A stretch of DNA of 64,000 nucleotides from Chitinophagales bacterium (GTDB taxonomy: Bacteria > Bacteroidota > Bacteroidia > Chitinophagales > Saprospiraceae). The notes under the pieces were generated by a model. It did not search any database and had not been told where the DNA came from. It saw only the letters and a program-made list of their open reading frames with translations. The position numbers and the translations under genes are program-made. This document shows positions 26,058 through 35,912 of this stretch, one piece after another. How positions within the stretch are numbered: the stretch's first letter is position 1; each line of letters opens with the position of its first letter. The stretch is from NCBI GenBank assembly GCA_017303475.1, contig JAFLBO010000010.1, forward strand, positions 62,001 to 126,000, written 5' to 3'.

Positions 26058-29000
26058 ATGAACATCAAACACAAACTACTTCTTTGGAGCGTGCTCCTTA
26101 GCCTGTCTACAGGGCTTTTCGGACAACAAAAAGGACTGTCCTGTGCTTTTTTGATTAACAAGTTCGACTTCTTTCCAATCCCAAATCTGGAAATACCGCA
26201 TTCGCGATATTTTCAGGTGATGGCAGACCAAATGCATTTGGCGCCGGACTCAAAAATGAAGCTGGAGGAAGAAATTGAAGGACACCATGGTTACCGTCAT
26301 TATCAGTATCAACAGTTCCATGATGGAATTCCGGTGTTCGGCGGCACATATATCCTGCATGAAAAAGACGGACGCGTAACACATGGCTCAGGCAGGTACG
26401 CCCCGCAGATTAAAACGTCTGTAACACCCAATCTGAATGAAGCAGCAGCACTGCTATTTGCAAAAAATGAAATGGGAGCAGCACTATATTCGGATAAAGC
26501 CACTGTTATCAGATTAGTACTTATTGATCCGGCATTTCCTGAAGTCTCAGAGGAACTGGTATTAGCCTATCAAATAGATTTGGTGGCAACAAAACCAGCT
26601 GAAAAACACCGGTACTTTGTTGATGCACAACATGGGGAGATTGTCAAAGATTTCCCCCTGATTTTGGAGCATGGGGTGCCGGCTACTGCAAAAACCAGGT
26701 ATTACGGGGAACAAAAAATTGTTGTTGATTCTATAGCGCCACAGAAATACATTTTGCAAGATCCAACCAGAGGTGATGGTATTTTCATCTACAATGAATC
26801 AGGCCTATCTTTTTCAAACTCAAGTAAATATTGGGATTTGGCTAATGTTGATTTGGATGAAGTAGCCCTTGATGCTCATTATTGTACTCAGGCCTATTAT
26901 GATATGATGCTGGGAATGTTTGACTGGGCGGGCTTGGATGGACAAGGGAAGGCTCTAAATGCAAGGGTACACACGAATAGCTTTAACCCGGTAGGCGCGT
27001 ATTGGGATGGGGAAGCATCCAATTTTGGGGATGGAAATTGTCATTACGGACCACTCACAACCCTGGAAGTGGTAGGTCATGAATTTACCCATGGCATAAT
27101 TGAGCACACATCAAAACTGATTTATGGCGGGGAGTCAGGCGCCATTAATGAAAGCCTGGCTGATATGTTCGGGAAAATACTGGAGTTTAAAACTACCCCT
27201 GCGGATCTTAGTTGGACCCTTGGACATAGCTTCATGACGAATCCTGATGCCAAGCCCTTCCGTCAAATGAATGATCCCAATAGTCTCCGCATGCCCGCCT
27301 TGTACAATGGTCAATATTGGAAACCAGATAATAATGTACACATTAATAGTGCAATTGGAAACCTTTGGTTTACCATATTGGTAGCGGGTAAACAAGGCAT
27401 AAATGAAGCAGGCAACGCATATCAGGTTGAAGGAGTTGGCTTTGACAAGGCTGCACAGATCGTCTTTTTAACCAACCAGGCCTACCTCACAGAAAGCTCG
27501 GACTATAACAGCTTTTATCAATATTCGCTTGCTGCCGCTGAGGAGCTTTTTGGAACAGGGTCTGATGAGGTACAGGAAGTTTGGGAAGCATGGAAGGCCG
27601 TAGGATTACCAGCATCCAATTTGGGGGCTTTGGATCTTTCCATTGGCGGAGGCGGCGAAAGTCTCCAGATCTTTTGCACACCGGGAGGCTATTTTCCTGT
27701 TACAATCCCTATTGTCAACAGAAGTGGAGTAGCCTATCTGCCCGGTATGGGAGCCAACATCGTATTTGAGTCTTCTGCTCTTCCTTCCGTTGTTACCATA
27801 CCGCTAAATGTGGCAATTGGTCCCGGAGAGACCTATTTTGCAAACATTAATGATGTTTTACCTAATACTGATCCTGGCTACACTTTTGTGACCATACACC
27901 TGGATTTTGCTGATGGCGACCCCAATAATAACCGCAATGTATTTGGGTATTATGTGCCTAATCAACCAGGAGTTGATTTGAATCTTTTCGTTACAAATGA
28001 AGATCTGGTTTGTTTTGCTGACTCCATCACAAGATCGTTCCACATGTATAACAAAGGCTGTCAAACCATTTTTACGGGAACAGAATTGCAGTTTCAGATT
28101 TTGGACCCACAGGGAGCCATTATTTGGTCCAGAGATTACACCATGGCAAACGATCTTCCCGCAGGAAGACGCTTCTTTGTTTCTTTTTCCACCCCTGTTT
28201 TCCAATTCCCCGTCACTTACCTGCTGGTTTCTGAGGAAGATACCTATCCAGAAGATAACCATTATGTGAACTATCAGGAAAAGTTTTACTCCCCGATCAC
28301 CGGAGAATACCTCAATACTTTTGAAGAAAATAATGGCATTGACGACCATCTGCTCATGTATGGCAATGGCGCAGCAATTGGCACTCTATTTTATCAAAAC
28401 AGCCTTCATTTGAGAAGCTCAGGTATCATTGAAGACATTGCACAATATGACAGATGCCTGAATCCAATTGAAACATTCAACCAGAAATATAGTGATGGAA
28501 TGAACCGCTATATCCGGACCTGTGTAGACTTTTCGGAAGTGGAGCATCCAGAATTGTCCTTTGATCTTACTTTGTTTAAAAACAACGAATCACAGGCATC
28601 CAACTACTTGTATAGCAGCATGTTAGAAGCTAAATGGGATGGCAATGAACACGGAGCACAGCATTTTTTTGACCAGCCTGAAGGGACTGTAGAACACAAA
28701 ACCGTTCCGCTTCCACCCAACTTCAAAGGTGAAATCACCCTGAGTTTTTACACCGAAATTGGGAAACACCCCTTCGTTGATGCATCTCTGAATACAGATG
28801 ATGTGGTGCTGCTGGATAATTTGCGTTTTAGTTCTATGGTCAAAACCGAGGATCCTAAAGAGCAGCCTTTTGTAAAAATATTCCCTAATCCGGCCGAGTT
28901 TCAGGTGCAAATCCAATCAGGATTGACCATGCAACAAATCCAAATCCTGGACATACAAGGACGCCATATTAATACCATTCAAACAGACAGTAAACAATAT

Positions 29001-29096
29001 CAATTGTCGCTAACAGACCTGGCCAAAGGCATTTACATCATAAGTGTAACACAGGATAACGGCGACCAGATCACGCAGAAGCTGGTTGTTATCTAA
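26058..29096 (+). CDS. M4 (thermolysin-like) metallopeptidase, T9SS-secreted, copy 2
   Basis: 1012 residues from the ATG at 26058 (signal peptide MNIKHKLLLWSVLLSLSTGL), exactly the length of copy 1. Same architecture: FTP/PepSY propeptide, catalytic domain with HEFTH (His341, Glu342, His345), ESGAINES and DNNVHINSAIGN, a C-terminal beta-rich region and a T9SS domain (IFPNPAEFQVQIQ ... LAKGIYIISV). The propeptide and catalytic domain align closely with copy 1; the downstream region differs more, so substrate range may differ. A tandem duplication is the simplest origin. Confidence 0.93.
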   Translation: MNIKHKLLLWSVLLSLSTGLFGQQKGLSCAFLINKFDFFPIPNLEIPHSRYFQVMADQMHLAPDSKMKLEEEIEGHHGYRHYQYQQFHDGIPVFGGTYILHEKDGRVTHGSGRYAPQIKTSVTPNLNEAAALLFAKNEMGAALYSDKATVIRLVLIDPAFPEVSEELVLAYQIDLVATKPAEKHRYFVDAQHGEIVKDFPLILEHGVPATAKTRYYGEQKIVVDSIAPQKYILQDPTRGDGIFIYNESGLSFSNSSKYWDLANVDLDEVALDAHYCTQAYYDMMLGMFDWAGLDGQGKALNARVHTNSFNPVGAYWDGEASNFGDGNCHYGPLTTLEVVGHEFTHGIIEHTSKLIYGGESGAINESLADMFGKILEFKTTPADLSWTLGHSFMTNPDAKPFRQMNDPNSLRMPALYNGQYWKPDNNVHINSAIGNLWFTILVAGKQGINEAGNAYQVEGVGFDKAAQIVFLTNQAYLTESSDYNSFYQYSLAAAEELFGTGSDEVQEVWEAWKAVGLPASNLGALDLSIGGGGESLQIFCTPGGYFPVTIPIVNRSGVAYLPGMGANIVFESSALPSVVTIPLNVAIGPGETYFANINDVLPNTDPGYTFVTIHLDFADGDPNNNRNVFGYYVPNQPGVDLNLFVTNEDLVCFADSITRSFHMYNKGCQTIFTGTELQFQILDPQGAIIWSRDYTMANDLPAGRRFFVSFSTPVFQFPVTYLLVSEEDTYPEDNHYVNYQEKFYSPITGEYLNTFEENNGIDDHLLMYGNGAAIGTLFYQNSLHLRSSGIIEDIAQYDRCLNPIETFNQKYSDGMNRYIRTCVDFSEVEHPELSFDLTLFKNNESQASNYLYSSMLEAKWDGNEHGAQHFFDQPEGTVEHKTVPLPPNFKGEITLSFYTEIGKHPFVDASLNTDDVVLLDNLRFSSMVKTEDPKEQPFVKIFPNPAEFQVQIQSGLTMQQIQILDIQGRHINTIQTDSKQYQLSLTDLAKGIYIISVTQDNGDQITQKLVVI

Positions 29097-29100
29097 ACAA

Positions 29101-29137
29101 AACGTGAGCTACTCCGAAAATCGGAGTAGCTCACGTT
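29101..29137 (+). terminator. Terminator of M4 peptidase copy 2
   Basis: Perfect 17-bp arms (AACGTGAGCTACTCCGA and its complement) around AAA, followed by TATTTA, 4 bp after the stop codon. Confidence 0.92.
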
Positions 29138-29203
29138 TATTTACACTTCCAGCTCCTTAAATATTAGCCTCTTCTCGCCTTTATATACTTCATGCCTTCC
29201 CAA

Positions 29204-32200
29204 TTAGTTTTTGATCCGGCCGTTTCGCACTTTATTGACAAAGTTATTGGCGCTGCTTGGATCTACCAGAGCAATCTCCAGGGTTTTGCCATTGGGCATT
29301 TTGATCATGGTGTCCTTGGCTTTCAAACTCGCCAACAAGTCGTTGAACTTGGTGCTGCTTGAAGTAACGTTGAGTAAAGCGCCTTTTTCATCGCTCTGAT
29401 ATCCGAAACAATACCACAACTCGGCAGATGCTTTGATGTAGAAGCTCATACCATCTTCTCCGTCTTTAGGCATTTTGTATTGGATCATGACGTTGAGCGA
29501 TTTATTGATTGGCTGACCGGCAATGCTGATCACCGGAATACGATCTTCCAGGGTGAAGAAACTGGAGTATTCGTTGTTCCAGAGTACCGATTGACGGCCA
29601 AACACAAAGGCGAATTTATCGTCTTTCTTAGGCAACATGATGGCATTACCGCGTGTATTGGAGAGTACTTCCTCCCAGTCCTTATCATCGCTCACAAATT
29701 CGCGCAGTGCAGGCTGGTAGAAGGCCATATTGGTATTATACACAGAAGGTTGAGCGTCGAAAGTGGCTGCTTTGATCTCGTTGATCATCAACTCCACCAG
29801 TTTTGGCGGCAAAGTAAGTTCGATGGCAGAAATGAATTCACCGGTAACATCAAAGTAGGTGCTGTCTGTAATGGTGTTGAAGTCGGATTTGAGCCTGCCT
29901 GCTGCTTTGACACTCATCAATTCCAGCCCGGAGCAGATATTCAGAGGACCTTCCGCATTCACGGTGCCAACCCGGTTATCGTACACCAGTTTAGCGCCAC
30001 GCTCAGATTTGCCGATCACCCTGAGTGAATCTCCGAAAATGAACCGATCGTTGGCAGGTTCGTACTTGAATACGTGTTTACAGTCAATAATGGGTCGGTC
30101 AACACGTTGCAGGGCTGGCAACATGATGCGAGGGTACATTTCACCGGTTTCGCGGCTAACGTAAAAGCCGGTTACCATTGGGCTATCGTCTGCATCTTTG
30201 GCTAGTTTCACCTGAATAACCGGGTCCTTCCGGTCAATTTCCGTTTGCAGGGTGAACCAGTTGGTTACCGGAAGTTTATCAGCCACTAATCGCGCATACC
30301 CTTTAAAGGTCATGTTTTGCGTACTGGAGTTCAAAATCATATCTCCTTTAAACAAGGTTTTAACATCCACCCGGAAACTGTCTTTCTCAGGAATTTCAGC
30401 GGTAGCATAAGTCTGCACCTTGCGTTCGCCATTTTTAATGGTTTGATATTTACCCTGAATATCGTTGAAGAACACCTCCTGGTTGTAGCCCGGGATGTTG
30501 TATTCATAGAATCCCGTGGCTTTGTACAGGAATTTACCTCCAATATCTACCGTTGCTTTGTTGATGGTATGGTACTTACTTATGGTGTCTGCTACAATTT
30601 GAGCATTGTAAATGGTACGCATCTGCCCTCCGGGCTGGATGTAAATATTACTGGTATCGGGGATATTGATGAATGCATCCGCGGCTTTTATCTGCTTTAC
30701 CCCACCTATCTGTAAAAGGTCGGTGTTCATATCGTACAAGGCCGTTTTGCCATTGAATGACAAAGAATCCTGCTTAGGATCGATGGAGGTAAAAATACCC
30801 GGTCGGTTGGGATCTGCCTTAAACTCGATGGTTTTGGCTTTCATATTCCAGGTAAATTCGTTCATCGAAGTCCGGTATTTGTCGAGCGGAAGTGTGGTAT
30901 TACCGGAAAGCAGGTTTGCCTTGAACTGACCTTTTTGTTTATCAAAATCCAGGTCGCCATTTACGTTTCTGGAGTCGAGCGCAATACCTTTTTGGTCGAG
31001 CGATTTAATTTCCAGGTTACCGGTGTCCACTTTTGCCTGGAACGGTCCGTAAGAAATGATTTTGGAGGTAAGTTTACCCTCAGCCCATTCAAACTCACCA
31101 TTGCCTTTCAAACCGGAAGGCGTAAGAATCAACACGCCCTTGTGGGTATATCCCGGGGCCTTAAACAACTCGAACGCCTTGGCTTTACTGGTTACGTACA
31201 TGGAGTCTTTAAACGGCAACCAGTTCACCGACACCTCCTCGCCTTTGGCTTGCGGAACCTTTACGGCACTGGCCCGGTCTTCTTCCATGAAGAATTTTTT
31301 AGCCGTACCTGTGGTCTGCTTGGGTCGGAAAATCAAGTCCTCCGATTCGATATCGGCCGTCAGGTATTCCAGTTTACCACGACCCAGCAAACCCTTGTTG
31401 CTCAGGTCTAGCGATCCGGCAAAGTTGCCTTTTTTGGTATAGGTTGGATACCCGGCCACTGGTGTTTTGTGTACAAAACCGAAGGATTTATCTTCATCAC
31501 GCACAATAATGGTTTCCTTGAAAGGCGGGAAAATGGTTGCCGGAAACAGCATGCCATTGAATTTCAACTGCTCTTTGGTATAAGAATCCAACCCATTGAA
31601 ACTGAACGGATCCAAACGAAAATAGAAGGAATCCCGGGTGTATACACCGCGCTGGGTGGAAGGCTGATCGTAGAATACAAAGGAGAACTTTTTGGATTGC
31701 AGGGATGGAAATATGTTGAGGTCTTCCTTACCTGACTTGTTGTTGGGGGCGTCTACCAGCAAGGCGCCGCTCAGGTGCTCAATATTGGAGCTCATGGCGT
31801 TGGCGATGGGCTGGTTGTTCTTATCGGATTCGCCGGTAGGGATGTAGAAATCGAGGTGTTGAACGGAGTCGAAATCCACTTCAAATTTATCATACTGGAA
31901 ACTCATGTTTCTTCCCTGGAAAAGAGCCATGCCGGCAAAAAGCCTTCCACCGAAACGCATATCGCGGTTTTTGAGCAGTGTGAGTTCCTTTTCGTCTGGT
32001 ATGAGCGCCACTTTCTGGCGTTTGCTGAGCTCCAGCTTCTTTACCTCAAAAATGGAAGTTTCCTTTGTTTTCAGGTCCAAACGCGCGTTGGCTGTAGTAC
32101 TTTCAGAAATAATATTGATGGCGTCATAGTCCTTCTTGCCCTGACTGGCCAGAGCATAGTGGATACATTTATCGCGCAATTCAATTTCGTGCCTGCTGAA

Positions 32201-33760
32201 ATAATAGTTGATAAACCCTTCTTCAACCATTTGCGCCAGTAAGCTTTGAATACTTGAATAGTCAAACTTAGGGTTAATCTCCATGGCAAACTCATTGTCT
32301 TTCACAATCCGGCCATTGTCTTCCTTATCCTGGTCGGTTTTGAGCCAAAGGGCGTACAGGGTGCTTACGGCATTGTGGCTGGCCAAACCCTGCATTTTGA
32401 GGTAAACAGAAGGATCGTAGTAGTTACTGCTTTCAAATTCCACCTTTTTTGCTACCCCCTTAATACCTGTGTGTCCGCCGATTTCCAGTGAGTCGGCATT
32501 CAAGTGCCAGCTCACCTTATCGGTATTCAGGTTCATATTGTAAAAGGAAGAATAGAAAGGGTTACGGGAAGAACCCTTTTCACCACGCATCAGGGTAATA
32601 ACCTGCTTGGGAATATCAATTCGGAAGTCGGCTGCCGGGTGGAATAACGAATCGTTGTCCATAAACAACTTGGCGTCTACGTTTTCGGCCACCACACTTA
32701 CTCCACGCCTAATCACAAACAGTTCCGCTTTTCCGTGGAATACCTTCTGGCGTTTTTTGTTGTACACCACCATTTGAGCGGGCTCCGTGCCGGTTCCGAA
32801 TCCATAAAGAGAGTTGCCTGCCAATCTGAATCCGCCCAGGTATTCAATATTATCGCCTATTCGATTGATTTTCAAAATTTTATCAAACGACTGAAAGCGA
32901 GGGAACTGAAAATTTTGCAGAGAATCCGGTTTGGCCGACGTATTTTTAGAACGTACAACAATATTATTTTCGAAGCTGCCTTTAATGCCATCCTTAAAAT
33001 ATAAGGGATAATAAAGCACAGCGGTATCACACGTAAACAGAGGTTTTTGTACCTCTACCTTATATTTAGTCAGAATGGCGTAGATACTGGAGTCCATTCC
33101 GGCTTCGGCCCAGGAGACCTTACCGCCATCGCCAAACCATAATTGTTCAAACGGCTTGTAATAACCGGAGGTTTTGGCAATGGTAACGGAATCTGTTTTT
33201 CGTGTACCAATCAGGGTGATATCCTTACAAATAAGACTGGGTTCACGGTCGCTATAGGCGAATTCAAAACTTCCGCCTTTAATTTTCCAGGTGGTGGAGC
33301 CACCTTCTCCGGTTTTTAATGCTCTTTCCGACATGAAATCAACAGAAAACTCCAAAAGCAAGCCGGCGGGTTTGGCGCGCCCCTTTTCCAGGCCGGCAAA
33401 AGATTCCTCTACAAAAGAGTGCCAGCGACGGAACAGTGTGGTATCGGCGCTGTTTTTAGAAGCTACGACGGCATTAACATAGTTTTTGAAATAGGGAAAA
33501 GAAGAAAGATTCTGACTCCCCATCATATTTGCTACGGAAATAATTCGTTTCATCTCCCATTCAGGAAAAGCGCCTGCTTTGTGCATTTTTCTGAATACAG
33601 CGAACGACTCTTCCATATCCGGGCGTTTGGAGAGGGTCATGAATTCACCCAGTTTGTCTACGAACTCGGTGGAATTTTCCGGAAATTTTTGCTGCGTTTG
33701 AGCTAGTAAAAGGCTTGTGGCAAAAGACAACAGAACCAAAAGAGACAATCGGAAGTTCAT
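29204..33760 (-). CDS. 1518-residue exported protein of unknown function
   Basis: The ATG at 33758-33760 was chosen because it begins a signal peptide (MNFRLSLLVLLSFATSLLLA). After a short helical region (about 25-130) the rest is beta-rich, with repeated short strands such as KGDMILNSSTQNMTFKGYA, GTVNAEGPLNICSGLELMSV and GGKFLYKATGFYEYN. This recalls the long beta-taco or AsmA/LptA-like style of envelope transport proteins, but no family motif can be named. There is no T9SS sorting domain and no membrane helix beyond the signal, so a periplasmic or inner-leaflet outer-membrane role is likely. It is transcribed divergently from the transglutaminase-like gene across an 8-bp repeat tract. Confidence 0.8.
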   Translation of the reverse strand: MNFRLSLLVLLSFATSLLLAQTQQKFPENSTEFVDKLGEFMTLSKRPDMEESFAVFRKMHKAGAFPEWEMKRIISVANMMGSQNLSSFPYFKNYVNAVVASKNSADTTLFRRWHSFVEESFAGLEKGRAKPAGLLLEFSVDFMSERALKTGEGGSTTWKIKGGSFEFAYSDREPSLICKDITLIGTRKTDSVTIAKTSGYYKPFEQLWFGDGGKVSWAEAGMDSSIYAILTKYKVEVQKPLFTCDTAVLYYPLYFKDGIKGSFENNIVVRSKNTSAKPDSLQNFQFPRFQSFDKILKINRIGDNIEYLGGFRLAGNSLYGFGTGTEPAQMVVYNKKRQKVFHGKAELFVIRRGVSVVAENVDAKLFMDNDSLFHPAADFRIDIPKQVITLMRGEKGSSRNPFYSSFYNMNLNTDKVSWHLNADSLEIGGHTGIKGVAKKVEFESSNYYDPSVYLKMQGLASHNAVSTLYALWLKTDQDKEDNGRIVKDNEFAMEINPKFDYSSIQSLLAQMVEEGFINYYFSRHEIELRDKCIHYALASQGKKDYDAINIISESTTANARLDLKTKETSIFEVKKLELSKRQKVALIPDEKELTLLKNRDMRFGGRLFAGMALFQGRNMSFQYDKFEVDFDSVQHLDFYIPTGESDKNNQPIANAMSSNIEHLSGALLVDAPNNKSGKEDLNIFPSLQSKKFSFVFYDQPSTQRGVYTRDSFYFRLDPFSFNGLDSYTKEQLKFNGMLFPATIFPPFKETIIVRDEDKSFGFVHKTPVAGYPTYTKKGNFAGSLDLSNKGLLGRGKLEYLTADIESEDLIFRPKQTTGTAKKFFMEEDRASAVKVPQAKGEEVSVNWLPFKDSMYVTSKAKAFELFKAPGYTHKGVLILTPSGLKGNGEFEWAEGKLTSKIISYGPFQAKVDTGNLEIKSLDQKGIALDSRNVNGDLDFDKQKGQFKANLLSGNTTLPLDKYRTSMNEFTWNMKAKTIEFKADPNRPGIFTSIDPKQDSLSFNGKTALYDMNTDLLQIGGVKQIKAADAFINIPDTSNIYIQPGGQMRTIYNAQIVADTISKYHTINKATVDIGGKFLYKATGFYEYNIPGYNQEVFFNDIQGKYQTIKNGERKVQTYATAEIPEKDSFRVDVKTLFKGDMILNSSTQNMTFKGYARLVADKLPVTNWFTLQTEIDRKDPVIQVKLAKDADDSPMVTGFYVSRETGEMYPRIMLPALQRVDRPIIDCKHVFKYEPANDRFIFGDSLRVIGKSERGAKLVYDNRVGTVNAEGPLNICSGLELMSVKAAGRLKSDFNTITDSTYFDVTGEFISAIELTLPPKLVELMINEIKAATFDAQPSVYNTNMAFYQPALREFVSDDKDWEEVLSNTRGNAIMLPKKDDKFAFVFGRQSVLWNNEYSSFFTLEDRIPVISIAGQPINKSLNVMIQYKMPKDGEDGMSFYIKASAELWYCFGYQSDEKGALLNVTSSSTKFNDLLASLKAKDTMIKMPNGKTLEIALVDPSSANNFVNKVRNGRIKN

Positions 33761-33851
33761 GCGGGAATACAATTGTTGCATGGGAAATGTTTGGATGAGC
33801 TGAAATGTTATGCGATAAACGTCTGAGCGGAAAAATTGGTGTGAAGGTAGT

Positions 33852-33915
33852 GAGTGAATGAGTGAATGAGTGAATGAGTGAATGAGTGAATGAGTGAATG
33901 AGTGAATGAGTGAAT
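33852..33915. repeat. Eight perfect 8-bp units GAGTGAAT in a divergent promoter region
   Basis: GAGTGAAT is repeated exactly eight times with no variation. The tract lies 92 nt upstream of the 1518-residue gene and 26 nt upstream of the transglutaminase-like gene. Perfect units suggest recent expansion and a capacity to change copy number. Unlike other sites, no opposed arm is present. Confidence 0.95.
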
Positions 33916-33941
33916 AAGCGAAAACAAATAACCAGTTTCAT

Positions 33942-34844
33942 ATGAAGTTTTTAGTGAGTATCTTTTTTTCTATGTGTTTGGGTTTAGTGTATGCTCAACC
34001 TGAATATGAAGCGCTGGATGCGGCTTGCCGTGAATTTAACAAACGGCCATACGATACACCTGAAGCGCTGGCCAGGGAGTTGTGTAAAGATCTTAAAACA
34101 GACCGTGAAAAAGCCCGGGCTATATTTTCCTGGGTAGCACAATCTATTGATTATCAGAAAGGTCCTGAGCTGGAGGCACGTACAAAACAGGAGTATTACG
34201 ACCGCAGAGTGAAGCAGACTTATAGAAGTGGTCGGGGCGTATGTATGGACTATTCCTTGTTGTACCAAAAAATGGCTCAGGCAGTTGGTCTGAATTGTGC
34301 CTTTATCGAGGGGCATGCTAAAACCTTTACCGGGAGCTGGGAAAGTCATGCGTGGAATGCTGTTAAGATCGACGGCCAGTGGCAGCTTCTGGACGCGACA
34401 TGGGGGGCAGGCTACCGAAATGATCAGGGAAAGTTTATCCGGGAATTTCAGCCTGGACACTTTTTTGTGGAACCGCGCATCTTTTTGCTTACCCATTATC
34501 CGGAGGACTCTCAGTGGCAATTGATTGATCAACCCATCTCCGCAGCTGATTTCAAAAAATTGAGTTTTTACGCAAACGGTGATTTGCAAAGAGGCATTCA
34601 GGATGCTGTAATGGAGCAGGCGCCTGGCGGCAATATCCGTCTGAAACTGAAAATTCAGCAGCCTAATACCTTTCTTTTTGTCCAAATGAATGGGAAAGAT
34701 CTGGATGTAGAACGAAAGGATTTGGACGGTTGGACAACCCTGAGTTTCAAGCCAAATGCTGCACAGAAATTTTATGTTTGGGGTGGTGAAAAAAAGAACA
34801 ACAAAATTCAGCTGACCCTGATGGGTGAGTTTTATCGTCAGTAA
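33942..34844 (+). CDS. Exported transglutaminase-like domain protein
   Basis: 300 residues with a signal peptide (MKFLVSIFFSMCLGLVYA). The transglutaminase/protease core lies at about 45-165 with the expected triad: Cys101 (GRGVCMDYS), His136 (WESHAWN) and Asp151 (LLDATWG). The context around it resembles the kyphoscoliosis-peptidase type of bacterial transglutaminase-like proteins. The C-terminal 110 residues are beta-rich and unassigned. The substrate is unknown; family members act as peptidases or cross-linkers in the envelope. Its start lies 26 nt after the GAGTGAAT tract. It converges on the GSCFA gene with 13 bp between. Confidence 0.87.
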   Translation: MKFLVSIFFSMCLGLVYAQPEYEALDAACREFNKRPYDTPEALARELCKDLKTDREKARAIFSWVAQSIDYQKGPELEARTKQEYYDRRVKQTYRSGRGVCMDYSLLYQKMAQAVGLNCAFIEGHAKTFTGSWESHAWNAVKIDGQWQLLDATWGAGYRNDQGKFIREFQPGHFFVEPRIFLLTHYPEDSQWQLIDQPISAADFKKLSFYANGDLQRGIQDAVMEQAPGGNIRLKLKIQQPNTFLFVQMNGKDLDVERKDLDGWTTLSFKPNAAQKFYVWGGEKKNNKIQLTLMGEFYRQ

Positions 34845-34857
34845 AGTCCTGCCCCCT

Positions 34858-35829
34858 TCAGGACAATAATCCACTACTGAAATACTGTATTTCTTCGGTC
34901 CAGTCCAGATCCGGATAAGTTTGCTGAGCCCATTGGATGCGGTCCAGTTGGGCCTGTAAAAAGGCCTGATGCTGAGGCAGTTCCGGATGAAATGGCCGGT
35001 GCTCCATGGCTACCCGGATTTTTTGAATCAGATCGTTCCGATCCTGGGTAGCGGCGTCAAAATAGGTGTTGCAAAAATGCTTCCAGATGTAATCAATGGC
35101 TACCGGCGATGGATGGGCCATATCGGCCGCATAAAACCTGTAATCGCGCAGGTCGTCCATCAGTAGTTCATACGAGGGGAAATAATGCACGTGAGGCAAT
35201 TGTCGACTGAGTTCCTCACATGCCAGCAATAATACCGCCTTACTTCGCTGATTTTCCACCAGGCCCTGACGCAAATGCCTGACAGGGCTCACCGTCAGAA
35301 TCACCTGTTTGTCTGCGCATTGCTGCAATAAAGGCAGCCAGGCATCTACAACCTCAGTTACGGATAATCTGCGTTGATCAAACAGTGGCCCAGGCATTTT
35401 GTGGTTGTTGGCCACTACCCTACCCGATTCACGCAATACCGACACTTCGGCGGTTCCAAAAGTGATTACCAGCCATTTAGCTTGCTTACAAAATGCTGCC
35501 GCTTCGCGCAGGCGCCCGCGCAACAAGGCAAGGGTTTCATCCTGGTCGGGTCCGGAAAACTTGCCATGATGATCCCAACTGTGCCACAATCCCTGATGCT
35601 CGAATAGTTCAAAGGCATCATCCTGTGTGTATAATCGGTGCATGCCTTCTGCCAGTGATATTGGATTGTACACAATACCAAATGGATTGAGGGCGGTATG
35701 AAATTTGCGTTCAGACAATTTGTGCCCAATGTGCTCCGTAAAACAGGAGCCCATTAGTAAAACAGGTTCCCTGTGCCGCATTAAAACCGGCGCAGGAATG
35801 AGTGGCATCACAGTTCGAAAAGCATCCAT
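34858..35829 (-). CDS. GSCFA domain protein
   Basis: 323 residues from the ATG at 35827-35829 (MDAFRTVMPLIPAP), preferred over an ATG 81 nt upstream because GSCFA proteins start near FRTxxPL. The family motif GSCFTEHIG is at residues 27-35, with NPFGIVYNPISLAEG following. GSCFA proteins are SGNH-hydrolase-like, probably esterases or acyl-hydrolases, and common in Bacteroidota; the substrate is not established. TATTTTTG on the minus strand (35838-35845) could be a -7 box only 8 nt before the start. Divergent from the next gene. Confidence 0.88.
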   Translation of the reverse strand: MDAFRTVMPLIPAPVLMRHREPVLLMGSCFTEHIGHKLSERKFHTALNPFGIVYNPISLAEGMHRLYTQDDAFELFEHQGLWHSWDHHGKFSGPDQDETLALLRGRLREAAAFCKQAKWLVITFGTAEVSVLRESGRVVANNHKMPGPLFDQRRLSVTEVVDAWLPLLQQCADKQVILTVSPVRHLRQGLVENQRSKAVLLLACEELSRQLPHVHYFPSYELLMDDLRDYRFYAADMAHPSPVAIDYIWKHFCNTYFDAATQDRNDLIQKIRVAMEHRPFHPELPQHQAFLQAQLDRIQWAQQTYPDLDWTEEIQYFSSGLLS

Positions 35830-35885
35830 AACGGCAGCAAAAATAGCCAGTTCAAACCGGAGCTTTACTTTACCGGCAATCTTTC

Positions 35886-35893
35886 TACATTTG
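35886..35893 (+). promoter_or_regulatory. -7 box upstream of the gene at 35913
   Basis: TACATTTG matches TAnnTTTG and ends 19 nt before the ATG. A -33 box is not evident. Confidence 0.4.
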
Positions 35894-35912
35894 CCTGCTT
35901 TCTCAGCCATAC

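Noticed and set aside
33852..33915. Tandem repeat tracts as possible CRISPR arrays
   Set aside because: Units are 7-9 bp with no spacers, and no cas genes are present. These are short tandem words, not repeat-spacer arrays.
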